This document shows positions 9,492 through 19,308 of a stretch of 64,000 nucleotides of DNA, piece after piece; the first letter of the stretch is position 1; every line of letters begins with the position of its first letter. Both the position numbers and the translations under genes were made by a program. The stretch is from Pseudo-nitzschia pungens (lineage: Eukaryota > Bacillariophyta > Bacillariophyceae > Bacillariales > Bacillariaceae). The notes beneath the pieces are model-generated. The model was given only the letters and a program-made list of their open reading frames with translations. It had not been told where the DNA came from and did not search any database. The stretch spans positions 5,475,346-5,539,345 of the forward strand of contig CM074761.1 in assembly GCA_037355855.1 (NCBI GenBank), written 5' to 3'.

Positions 9492-12441
9492 GATCAGAAG
9501 GAAACCGAGTCTGTCGCACGGAAGAAAGAGTTGCGGGAGCTGATTTGGTGGAGACATTGGCATGGCTCAAATCACTGACACTAGCATCATGACTGGAAGA
9601 GAAAGCAATTGCAGCAACTCCAAGCCTCAATGCAGAGGCTGCATCTTCCCCACCACCGGCAGCAGGAACTGCAGTTGAGGACTCAGGAGAGGCCACAGGG
9701 AGGTCACCTGCCATGGCATCATGGGGAGGGTCAGGAACTTCAGGGGGAACAACAGGAGAGATACCAGGGGAGGCATCAGTCTTGGCCACATGGGTAGGAT
9801 CACCGCCAGGAGGAACAGCACCTGCAGGCGCTGAGGCCTGGACATCAGTGAGATTGGAAGTGCCGGTCGCTAAAGTATCCATAGATTGAGAGTCATCAAA
9901 GCCTCCACCACCACTGTCAGCACGGGCTTGGAGGTTAAAGTGCAAATCCAGATCAAAAGTGAGGTCTGGGGCAAGGTCAACTGACAAGTCATCATCAACA
10001 AGTTCCCAATCTCGTGCATCCCCATCACCAAAAAAGGGAAGAGAGTCATCCTGCATTGGATCTGCAGCAGGTGCAGTTTCCACAACACAATTGACAGCAG
10101 CATCCCAATGGTAAGCTTCCATTTCAGTCAAGCACTCAGAAGAGAACCATTGTCTAACACAAGAACCATAATGAGCTTCCAGTATAATAGGCAGGAAAGA
10201 CAACATGGCCATTGCTTCAGCCTTGGTAGTGATATTGTACAAAGCAAGGATCTCGCCTCGGTATGAACTGGTATCAACAGAAAGAAAAAGAGGCCATGAC
10301 CAATTGTCACGGGTTCTGATGCCCAGAAGCACACTGCGCAGTGTCTTCAAACCCAGCCCTTGGCCCAAGTCAACTGGAAGATCAAGATCAACTACCCCCA
10401 AAACAGGAGCAGTTTCATGGCTCTCAATAAATTTGGCTTGGCGGTGCTTAGCCTGGCGAACAGTCTTGAGCTTGGAGGGGGGAAGAGGTCTGTCAGAAGG
10501 ATTGGTAGCTGTCTCAATAAACTTGTAGAATTTACCATCAGGTAAAGAGGCAATGTCTGAAGGTTTGCAACGGTTGAACTGGGCTTTGAGGAGCTTAACA
10601 GTGTGGGCGCGCTTTGTTGCATCACATAAAACATGAGCAGCCAGAACCGGATTGGGATCAGGAGTTCTGGAGTTGTCAAGACTGATATTCTTCCTGATAA
10701 CAGCAATAGGACATGCCTGAAACCTTGGATGAGTCTGAAGCAATTCGTTGTAGTGGTCAAGATCAAAACTCTGCATGTAAGATCCAAGGAGAAAGCCACA
10801 GGTGACAACAACTGGGGCCTGTATGTGGTCATATTTCAGCTCCATGTCACGGTCTCTGAGCCTCTGGAGCAATTGTGCTGAAAAGAGTTTCTCCAGGGAA
10901 GCACTGTGTCCCAAAAAGAAGCGTAGATGAGGGGCAGTTCTACTGCGAAGCCAGAGCTGAGCAACATACAATTCCAAGGTCTTCCTGTCAGGAAGTGTCG
11001 TCCAAAACTTGGTAACAGGCTTGGCCTTGGGGTTGAGCCTGGCTCTGGAGGGAAAAACATACAACACCAGGCGCTTGTCAACAGTCCATAGAAGATCCAA
11101 AGCTTCCTTGAGAGACTTGAGCAGCTCATCATATAGTTCCCCAGGGCGTTGTGACATCAACCTTGGAAGGGACAGAGTGACATAAGAACTATGAGAACAC
11201 TTGGTGCCAGCAGTGACATCCACTGGAGCTCTAGAATCACTGGAGCAAACCCCTCGGCGTTGGAGGAAATGCCCAGCAGAGGAGGACAAGACAGTAGCAT
11301 CACCACCACCAGGAAGAAAGGACACTGATTTGGAAGTGGAAGCATCATCAACTGCAGTTGGCGCAGGTGTAGGAGGTCGCTTCTTGAAATGCCAGTGGGA
11401 GCCAAGCACCTGATTGGCTGCCAACCAAACTCTTCCTTCAGTGCTGGGCAAAAGGTTACCTTCACAATACAGGTCATCAAAACACTCAGGAGACATCTTG
11501 GCCAAACCAATAAGACATCTCTTCAGAGCATGGCCTGAAGGTTGCTTGGTCCAGTCTGCAGAGGCTTGAAAGCAGAGAGAAGCAAGGGAAACCAGGGACT
11601 CCACAGAAGCAGTTCTCCACTCAGGGTTGTCAGGAAAAGCTTGAGCATATGCTGGAGGGATGGCAGACTGACAGACATCATGGATGGATTTCTTGTCATT
11701 CCCATCTTTCTTGCTGAAGAAGTGAGTGGGACTAGGACACCCAGTCCATAGCCGGGATCCTGCTGGAGTTTTACGAAGAGTGTGGATAGGGGTGGGAATG
11801 GAAGCACGACCAGTAAAAGGCCCCTTACCGTAGAAGCACCAGAGGAAGGAATCTGAGTGAGCTTTGTTGGCAGCAGCCAGGGCTTTCTTGCGCAGGGCAT
11901 GTCGCTCTGCAGACGGTGTGTCAGAAAGAAATGCAAGAGTAGCTTGTTTCAGACTAGACTTGGAAGGAGAGACCTTGGAAGGAGGGTGCTTAGAGTCTGA
12001 GTGCTCAGAGCCTGGCTGGCCATCCCTAGACGTCGCACTGTTGGACTTTCCACTGTTGGGCTTCCCACTGTTGGACGTCCCACTGTTGGAATTTCCACTG
12101 TTGGACTTCCCACTGTTGGACTTCCCACTGTCAGACGTCCCAATGTCGGACTGCCCACTGCCTGAATGCCCTGTGTCTGAATGCCCAGTGCCTGACTGCT
12201 CAGTGCTCATATCAACATCATCTAGTGCACCAGTAGACACAGCAGAAGTGAAGGACATATCATCATCAGAAGGGAGTGAATCCCTAGCTGTACGGGGAGA
12301 GGGAGGGGGAGAGGGAGTAGCCTGAAGAACGGAACCAGCAGGTAGTCGGCGGGAAGGGGTCCCCGTAAAGGCGCGTTTGTTTGAAGGAGTGTTAGCCAAG
12401 GGAGACCTTTTTCGCCTGGAAGCTGGCGGGGGGGGAGGCAT
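9484..12441 (-). CDS. LINE L1 ORF1 protein
   Basis: 985 residues, the same length as the L2 partner. It starts MPPPPPASRRKRS after the repeat-rich leader. The frame stays open 66 codons further upstream, but the ATG at 12441 matches the L2 start and follows a CCACC-like context. The N-terminal 150 residues are low complexity, with a tandem (N/S)SG(K/T)S stretch. The middle (about 190-780) is well-behaved and probably folded. The tail is acidic, then Pro/Ala-rich. By position it should be the RNA-binding or chaperone protein of the element, but no zinc knuckle, RRM or other known domain is visible, so the function is inferred from position only. Confidence 0.85.
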   Translation of the reverse strand: MPPPPPASRRKRSPLANTPSNKRAFTGTPSRRLPAGSVLQATPSPPPSPRTARDSLPSDDDMSFTSAVSTGALDDVDMSTEQSGTGHSDTGHSGSGQSDIGTSDSGKSNSGKSNSGNSNSGTSNSGKPNSGKSNSATSRDGQPGSEHSDSKHPPSKVSPSKSSLKQATLAFLSDTPSAERHALRKKALAAANKAHSDSFLWCFYGKGPFTGRASIPTPIHTLRKTPAGSRLWTGCPSPTHFFSKKDGNDKKSIHDVCQSAIPPAYAQAFPDNPEWRTASVESLVSLASLCFQASADWTKQPSGHALKRCLIGLAKMSPECFDDLYCEGNLLPSTEGRVWLAANQVLGSHWHFKKRPPTPAPTAVDDASTSKSVSFLPGGGDATVLSSSAGHFLQRRGVCSSDSRAPVDVTAGTKCSHSSYVTLSLPRLMSQRPGELYDELLKSLKEALDLLWTVDKRLVLYVFPSRARLNPKAKPVTKFWTTLPDRKTLELYVAQLWLRSRTAPHLRFFLGHSASLEKLFSAQLLQRLRDRDMELKYDHIQAPVVVTCGFLLGSYMQSFDLDHYNELLQTHPRFQACPIAVIRKNISLDNSRTPDPNPVLAAHVLCDATKRAHTVKLLKAQFNRCKPSDIASLPDGKFYKFIETATNPSDRPLPPSKLKTVRQAKHRQAKFIESHETAPVLGVVDLDLPVDLGQGLGLKTLRSVLLGIRTRDNWSWPLFLSVDTSSYRGEILALYNITTKAEAMAMLSFLPIILEAHYGSCVRQWFSSECLTEMEAYHWDAAVNCVVETAPAADPMQDDSLPFFGDGDARDWELVDDDLSVDLAPDLTFDLDLHFNLQARADSGGGGFDDSQSMDTLATGTSNLTDVQASAPAGAVPPGGDPTHVAKTDASPGISPVVPPEVPDPPHDAMAGDLPVASPESSTAVPAAGGGEDAASALRLGVAAIAFSSSHDASVSDLSHANVSTKSAPATLSSVRQTRFPSDHG

Positions 12442-13645
12442 GGTGGGGCTAGGATCGTCTGAATAGGCGTGTTGGCTCGGGCGCTGGTAGGCTGTCAGTG
12501 TTAACCTGTATGGATATATACAGATGGGTGTAGCCTGGAAACAGGGTACAGCAGCAACAACAAGGGTAACCTTGGTCTGGACAAGGAAAAGGTCCCTGGG
12601 GATCCAAAAAATATACTGGAGCACACCCACAAAAGTCACCGGGGAACTCAGAAATTTTTGCTAAAAAACGAGCAAAATTTGTCTCACACTTGGAGCACAA
12701 AAACTCTGCGCGCGGAAGAGCTCTGCAAATCGTGTAGGCTTGTACTCTGCAAATCGTGTAGGCTTGTACTCGTACTGTACTCCTAGCTTGAAAATTGTGC
12801 AAATTTGAACAATTTTGCAACTACTGCAAATCGTGTAGGCTTGTAGGCTTGCAAATTCGAATCGGATACGGTTCGAATTGAAATACAGCAGCCCCAGGGA
12901 AGCTTGGACCTTGAAAACAGGGGCTTTAGTAGGAACACTTAGGGACCGGGGGATATCAATGGCAGGGCACACTTAAAAGGCTCAGGAGGGAACTTGAAGT
13001 TCAAACTCGCGAGTACTTATAAGTGGAAACAGTATCCAGGGGCAATTGGCTTGGAAACAGGGACCTTGAGCGAGACACGTAGGGACCAGGGAAACAGTGG
13101 AAACAGTATCCGGGGGCAATTGGCTTGAAAACAGGGACCTTGAGCGATACACTTAGGGACCAGGGAAGCTGCTTGCTTGAAAACAGGGGCTTTAGTAGAA
13201 ACACCTAGGGACCAGGGGGAGGCTTGTGTCTTGAAAACAGTGTCGAACTTGAAGTTCAAGTTGGGGTTGCTTAAGAGCGAAAACACTTAGGGATCAGGGA
13301 ACTCGCGAACCCTTAGGGACCAGGGGAATTGTAGTCTTGAAAACAAGGGGCGGTAGTAGCTGTAGTCTTGGAAACAAGAGTGCAATAAGTAAGAGGTACT
13401 TAGGGATCGGTTGGTCTTGGCTTGAAAACAGGTGTATTAGGGGGAGCCTTAAGCGAAAACACTTAGGGACTAGGGGGCTTGGCGAGGAAACAGGGGTACT
13501 CTTAAGTGAGAAACACTTAAGGAGTAGTGGGCAATTGGCTTGAAAATAAAGGGGGGAACTGGAAGATATGCTCGCGCGAACTTGCAAGGACTTAAGGATC
13601 AGCGAGTAGGAACCTTCTAGAAGGGGGGGTGTATATGTGTTCGAC
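12442..13645 (-). promoter_or_regulatory. LINE L1 5' leader with repeated promoter-like modules
   Basis: This is the reverse complement of the 19826-21149 leader of L2. It carries the same recurring pair of blocks, TCCCTAAGTG and CCTGTTTTCAAG, in partly tandem order, plus an A/T-rich hairpin around ATTCGAATC near 12855-12880. Copies of short units such as TACACGATTTGCAG are also repeated. No long coding frame fits. By analogy with mouse L1 monomers such arrays can be internal promoters; that is inference. Confidence 0.65.
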
Positions 13646-13771
13646 AACTTCAACTTGAAAAGACTTAGGGAACTCAGCAAGGAACCTTGTATATATATAC
13701 CAACACATATATACCAACACATATATACCTACACATACTTACCAAGTACCCAGCAGTACCCAACAACAACC

Positions 13772-16196
13772 ATGTCTTCTGTTACACCTCTTCCATTTAA
13801 GTTCGACTTCGAACCAGAAGAACTTGAAAAGGCTGAGTACAAACGTGTTATAACCACTGAAACTGAGACTGAAACAACTAAGATAAAGGTATCCTTTATC
13901 ACTACAACGTCCACTCTCTTACAATTGCTTCATTCTATTTATGAATTTACTGAAGCGCGTCATGCCATGGGTTGGACAACAGGCCCAAAACTCTATGCCA
14001 AGTTCCCAGACATTCTACGAAACTATTCTGATAAGACTTGGTGGAGAACCAACATCATTGGACATACTGAAACGGTGCCTCATTTTGACGACGACGTTCG
14101 TGCCTTCATTCGGTTCAAGTTCTCTAACAACGATGACGTCTATCGAAACCACAAACGATTCCTTTCTCAGATCAAAAAGACCACTTCCATGACTGTTTCC
14201 AGCTTTGTTTCCTTGGTCACTTACCATAACAATGTGGTGCTTCCCTTGTTACCTGGTGCTCCAACCACTGCTGCAGATGCCATCATTCCTGAGGATGATT
14301 TTAAAAGCCTCATTTATGATTCCATGCCTTCCGATTGGAAAGACACCTACGAAGATCATCATTCACCCTATGATGATACTCTTGCTGATATTATCACAAG
14401 AATGGAACGTTATTGTACCAAGGCCAATCGTAGGAACAACAACAACAGCAACAACACCAACAATTCCAACAAGTCCTCCAACAGACAAACTGGCAAAAAT
14501 CGGAACAACAACAACCGTCGTTCTGGCAACAACAACAATAACAACAACAATGCTCGACGTTCAAACAACAACAATTCCTCACAGAATTCTGCCGCCAACT
14601 CTAACAACAGAATCAAAGATACAGACCCATGTCCTATTCATCCTGGTAGCAACCATACTTGGGGTCAATGTTTCAAAAACATTGACAATCCTAATGGCAA
14701 GCGTCGTGGTCCTTCCAACAACAACAATCGGTCTTCAGCTGATGCAAATGCAGCAACAAGCTCTGCAAACGGCTCTCGCCCTTCTTCAGTTACAACTGCT
14801 CCCAGCAATCCACCTTCTGGTGATGGTCATGTTTGCACCTTTATTTCTCCACCTGAAGACATTTGGGTTGACCTCTTTCATGTCAACGCTGAAATTGATG
14901 ACGCCTATTATCATCAGGATCTCCAACGCTTTCCAATTCAACCATCCACTGCTGATGATACACCTCTTGCTGAAGTGTTCACAGCCCCTGCTGATCCACA
15001 TGATCCTTCCATTGTTCTATCTCCAGCTCCACCAGATCCAAATCCTGAACCATTTGAACCACTGATTTCCAAACCTTGCACTGATTTGGCTCCCACTACA
15101 TTGACTACATGCAAATCCATCAACGATATCTCCGGCAAATTTTATTTCAAAACCCTCTTTGATAGTGGCTCCACATTTAAATTAATCTCCAAAAAGCAAA
15201 TCCCCAGAACCATTCCCATCCATGTCCTTGAATCTCCAATTGGATTGGATACTCCCAATGGCAAGTTTAAATGCGCTGAATATGTTTATCTTACTGACAT
15301 TATGTTTCCAGAACTCTCTTATTCCAGGCGTGTTAAGCACTTGACTTGTTTTGTGGTTGACAACATGTACTACGATTTGATCATCGGACGTGCCACTATG
15401 AAGAAGCTTGCCATCAAAATGGATTTTGAAGCCTCCCTTGTTTCTTGGTTTGATAAGGATATGCCCTTCCATCCAAGATCCTACTTCACCAATCAAACCT
15501 TGGTTCAGAAGATCATCAGCAATGAACCCTACTCCATTGCTGAAGCCTACATCGCGCAAACCTCTCAATCCTACGTTGATAGTGCAACCAAATATGAGAA
15601 AACTGATTTGCAAGAACTGGTTTCCAACCAAAACCATCTTTCCACTGACCAACAATCCCAGTTGCTTCAGATTCTCTCCAAACACCATCCTCTGTTTGAA
15701 GGTCTCTCTCACAGAGAACTTGGGATTTTCCCCCACAAGGAATTCCACATTGAACTCCAACCGGGTGCAAAACCATATCATATCAAGCAGCCCTACAGTA
15801 TCCCTATCCACCAACAGGACGCTGTTAAAACTGAACTCCTTCGGCAGGTAAAACTTGGCATTCTTGAACGCTGCTATGCAACTGAATGGGGTATGCCCAC
15901 ATTTGTTGTCCCCAAGCCGGATGGCTCCTGCAGAATCATTTCTGATTTTTGAGAGCTTAACAAAGTCACCAAAAAACTCCACTATCCATTGCCCAAGATC
16001 CAGGATATCTTTCATCGACGCCGTGGGTTCAAATATGTCACCCTTATTGATGTCAGCATGCAATTCCATACCTTCAAATTGGATGAGCCTTCCACTTGGC
16101 TCTGTGTGCTTGTCACTCCTTTTGGCAAATTCAGATTGCTCCGACTCCCAATGGGCTTCCTCAACTCTCCAAGCTGGGCGCAAGGCTGTATGGAAT
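13772..16196 (+). pseudogene. Element B gag-pol, 5' part (Gag, protease, RT start), with one in-frame TGA
   Basis: The first ATG after the leader is at 13772 (MSSVTPLPFKF). Gag ends in an Asn-rich stretch (about residues 210-285) and then a zinc-knuckle variant CPIHPGSNHTWGQC (spacing CX2HX4HX4C). The protease motif is LFDSGSTFK near residue 463. RT begins at about residue 620 and reads RIISDF, then TGA at 15950-15952, then ELNKV, where the family normally has Arg. The frame continues open to LLRLPMGFLNSPSWAQGCME, where A1 is inserted. With A1 and one target copy removed, 13772-16196 joins 32990-35097 in frame (1,511 codons including the stop). So one nonsense codon and the insertion are the only visible lesions. 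Confidence 0.85.
16192..16196 (+). repeat. Target-site duplication GGAAT, left copy (A1 in B)
   Basis: GGAAT precedes the TG of the A1 5' LTR and recurs at 32985-32989 directly after the CA of the 3' LTR. Five bases is the usual size for Ty3-type integrases. Confidence 0.95.
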
Positions 16197-16381
16197 TGCC
16201 GTGCACCGGAATACAGTCACGAGTCTACTCGGGACTGGATTAAGGTTGAGGATAAATTAGCGAGGCGTTGGAATCGCCGATTCCAAATGCCAATCGAAAG
16301 CAATAGCAATAGACTAATTGATAGAGCTCACAATTTGCATATCACTACTATTCTAATCACTAGTAGACCCGGGGTATGGCA
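16197..16381 (+). repeat. A1 5' LTR (185 bp)
   Basis: Begins TGCCGTGCACCGG and ends CCCGGGGTATGGCA. By eye it is identical to the 3' LTR. A central inverted repeat GGAATC-GCC-GATTCC can form a hairpin. The ends are shared with the A2 LTR while the centre differs. Confidence 0.95.
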
Positions 16382-17127
16382 TGATTTTAAAATCAAGCTG
16401 AGCGCTGATGACCATGAGCAAGAGAAGGGACCGATCGGTCGACAAACCGACGGGACCGAAGAAACTGCCGAAAAATGGAGGCGCATAGAAGCAAACAGGG
16501 GAAAGGACATCCGGTGTCTGCAGCACTAAGGAAGACCAACCCCAGCAACAGTTGGCTCCATTACGAGGAGCAACTGCAGCAACAGAGACACCTAAGGACC
16601 TAAACAGGACCATGGTCGACAACAGAAATAATCGAAAAATACGAAAATATGTGCCGAAAAAGTGACACATAAATCAGTGAATGGACTAATTGGACCAACA
16701 CCGAGGGGATGGACAGACCGGAGAGGGGATGCCAACCACAACCGAAATATACGGATATCCGGAAAGGTATATAATAAATGCCCGAACACCACTAATCCCA
16801 CGGGAAACGGGAAGTGGGACCGGCCCGGTGACCGCTTAACAGAGAAGCAACGCCGGAGAACCACGGGAATCGAATCCCACAAAATAAAAACAGAAACAAC
16901 TCCGGAGAACCACAGGATTCACGGGAACTAAAGAGAGAAACAACTCCCACCACTGGACAAACCAGGGGGAAAATCAGTTACAACACGAGTTATCACGAGA
17001 GCAGTGCCAAAGCCCAGCAAAAAGGACTGGAGGACCTGAGCAATCATTCTTGCTCAATTTCGACACAAGCAGCAAAGATAACAGAAATAGTGTAACTAGA
17101 TTAAATAAAATAACTGATTAACCCACC
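16382..17127 (+). other. A1 untranslated leader
   Basis: 746 bp of non-coding leader between the 5' LTR and gag, alignable with 38795-39534 of A2. It starts TGATTTTAAAATCAAG, containing the palindrome GATTTTAAAATC at the place where a tRNA primer binding site (normally TGG...) would be. A repeated block containing CGCCGGAGAACCACGGGA and CTCCGGAGAACCACAGGA lies near 16850-16920. No gene seen. Confidence 0.75.
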
Positions 17128-18543
17128 ATGGCGTCTAAAGGAACCAAACAGAAACCCTTTACCTTCACTCGCGAGGACTGGCCGGAAGACGCCAGTGCTG
17201 TGAAGATGAGCATAGACTCCGAGAAAGGGGGAGTGGCCTTCAGTGACTATCTGAAGGTACTCACCGGCACTGAAAGACCGGAACTCTTCATCATCTGGAA
17301 GCGAGACTTTGACCAGAAAATTGTTAACAACGAGAAACTCCAAGGAGACCAGAAACTGGATGTCCTCCAGAGAATCCTCTCCCTCGAGGCACTCTCTATT
17401 GTCCAGATGGTTTTGGGCCGGACATATTATGCCGAACCAGGACACAAGGTACACAACAACCAACTGATCCAACAAAAACTCGAGAGGATTGCCATGCGGG
17501 AACCTAAGGAACCTCCTAAGGAACCCCCCGCTGACAAATCCAAAGAGGCGGTGGAGGGCGCCAGCGCCCCAACCGAGAACGACAACACGACTGCTACGGC
17601 GGCGTCCGAACAAGAACCGGAACCCACCGTACTTGACGGTCCGGTCCCAAAGAAAAGGGTCTCAAGTACCCTCATCCAGTACTACCAAACCCAGGAGTAC
17701 AGAAAGGATATCATTGAGGAGTGTATGCACGCCCTCAAACTCAAAATCTTTGGCAATGACATGAATGGCAAACGGTCCTACATTCTGCTCCGGAGATTCA
17801 TTCGGAACACGAAAATCGACATGAAACACGGTATTCGCTCATGGGCAAACCGTATGGCCGAACTACAGAGCTATCTACCCGATTGCCTCTGGGAGAGTGG
17901 CGCTGCAAAAGGCACTGCCCCATCCAGTTACTCGGAAGAGGACATGAAGGAAATCCTAGATGCCAACATGACCCACTCCCAACGCGAGAAACTGGAGCAC
18001 ATCAGCTGGGACGTCTACAAACACCCCTTTAACACCACCATCGACAAGCTCGAAAACTTGGAAATCACCATCCGGAACGAGGATGAACTCCGCAAGCGCA
18101 TCACGGACCTCGAGAAACAAACCGGTGGCCCCAAGAAGAACCCCAAGGCCGCATCTGGGGGAGGAAACGCGAAGTCTCCTGGCAAAAAGAAGCGCCCTGT
18201 GGACAACAGCAACAAACAACTATGCAAGACCTGTGGCAAGGTCCATGCCGGCAAATGCTGGAAACTAACCGGTGGTCCCCACAAGAAGGGGAAGTTCGAC
18301 CGGGAAACCATCAATCTGCTCAAGGAGCACTTTGTGGCAAAAGAACAAGACTCAGACACTGAGCAACACTCCAAACCCCACTGGGGAAGGAACCTATCGA
18401 ACCACGAGTACTCTTACGTACTGGCCACGGCCCAAGCTGACCACGAAGTCTCCGATGACGAGATCGACATCTCCGAACGGGAACTCAAAGAGTACAGAAG
18501 AAAGTACCGGAAAACCTTCAAAAAGAAAGGTTCCCACAACTGA
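17128..18543 (+). CDS. Element A1 Gag
   Basis: 471 residues starting MASKGTKQKPF, ATG in CCACCATGG context. Gag forms the particle and binds the element RNA. The middle is charged and low complexity (about 125-180). The C-terminal part has a short zinc knuckle CKTCGKVHAGKC with spacing CX2CX3HX3C, shorter than the usual CX2CX4HX4C, and a basic patch before it (KSPGKKKRP). The last codon is followed by TGA and then immediately by the ATG of pol in the same frame, an arrangement also found in A2. Confidence 0.92.
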   Translation: MASKGTKQKPFTFTREDWPEDASAVKMSIDSEKGGVAFSDYLKVLTGTERPELFIIWKRDFDQKIVNNEKLQGDQKLDVLQRILSLEALSIVQMVLGRTYYAEPGHKVHNNQLIQQKLERIAMREPKEPPKEPPADKSKEAVEGASAPTENDNTTATAASEQEPEPTVLDGPVPKKRVSSTLIQYYQTQEYRKDIIEECMHALKLKIFGNDMNGKRSYILLRRFIRNTKIDMKHGIRSWANRMAELQSYLPDCLWESGAAKGTAPSSYSEEDMKEILDANMTHSQREKLEHISWDVYKHPFNTTIDKLENLEITIRNEDELRKRITDLEKQTGGPKKNPKAASGGGNAKSPGKKKRPVDNSNKQLCKTCGKVHAGKCWKLTGGPHKKGKFDRETINLLKEHFVAKEQDSDTEQHSKPHWGRNLSNHEYSYVLATAQADHEVSDDEIDISERELKEYRRKYRKTFKKKGSHN

Positions 18544-19308
18544 ATGGCCGATACCATCCACACGGGACCCCGCATCATCAACAGATTTGCGGACGTCTGT
18601 GTGGAGGTATTGGACCACAAGGGAAGGGGGAGGATGCTCCGGGGCCTACTAGATTCTGGCTGCTCCAAATCCATCATACTAAGGCAATTTGTCGACCGAA
18701 GTCAACTAACGAACCGAGACCAAAGATCTGTCACCTACAACACGTACGGAGGCAAGTTCAGAACCAAGTCTGCGGCTTCAGTGGGACTAAGGCTGATAGA
18801 ATTTTCAAACTCTAAGACCATCAAATGGACCTTCCAAGTGGATGAGTATCATCACCATGAGGAAGTACCCTATGACATGATTATAGGATCCGATCTAATG
18901 GCACAACTGGGACTGGATATAAAATACAGCTCCCGAACAATAGAATGGCAGGGTGACTCTATTCCCATGAAGGGGATGGGGGAGCTCTCGAACCCGGACA
19001 AATGTGAGGCAGTATTCTTTGCCAACACACAGAGTCCAATCCTCCAACAAGAGGAAGAAAGGCAAGCCAAAATCTTAGACGCAGACTACTCCAAAGTCGA
19101 TATAGACGCTATGGTCAACGAACTAGAGATTACTGCGGACTCCAAGGAAGCCTTGAAGAAAACACTGAAGAAATTCCCGACACTCTTTGGAGGAGGTCTG
19201 GGACTACTGAAGAATATAGAACCGGTGTCCATTGAACTCCAACCAGGGGTCAAACCGGTCCGACAGAGGTACTACTCCGTACCCCATGCCTTCGAACAGG
19301 CACTACGA
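18544..19308 (+). CDS. Element A1 pol, 5' part (protease and RT start), split by LINE L2
   Basis: Pol begins with ATG directly after the gag TGA, in the same frame. Visible here are the aspartic protease motif LLDSGCSKS (about residue 37), IIGSDLMAQLGLD later in the protease, and the connector before RT ending SVPHAFEQALR. The frame then runs into LINE L2 DNA. The remainder of pol is at 30271-32775. Joined, they give 3,270 nt, exactly the length of A2 pol, so the LINE is the only break. Confidence 0.92.
19291..19308 (+). repeat. 18-bp target-site duplication, left copy (L2 in A1)
   Basis: TTCGAACAGGCACTACGA occurs here and again at 30253-30270, flanking the LINE. The length and the position directly after the 3' trinucleotide tail are typical of target-primed reverse transcription. 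Confidence 0.97.

Larger units (their letters stand above)
4190..13645 (-). mobile_element. LINE copy L1 (APE endonuclease/RT/RNase H type), truncated at both ends
   Basis: This minus-strand copy matches the full-length element at 19309-30252 along most of its length: repeat-rich 5' leader, ORF1 and ORF2. At the 5' end the match stops near 13645, so about 520 bp of the L2 leader are missing, as expected of a 5'-truncated LINE insertion. At the 3' end the match stops inside ORF2 near 4190, which is unusual because LINEs prime from their 3' ends. No target duplication was found between the two flanks. Both ORFs are otherwise open. Confidence 0.9.
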
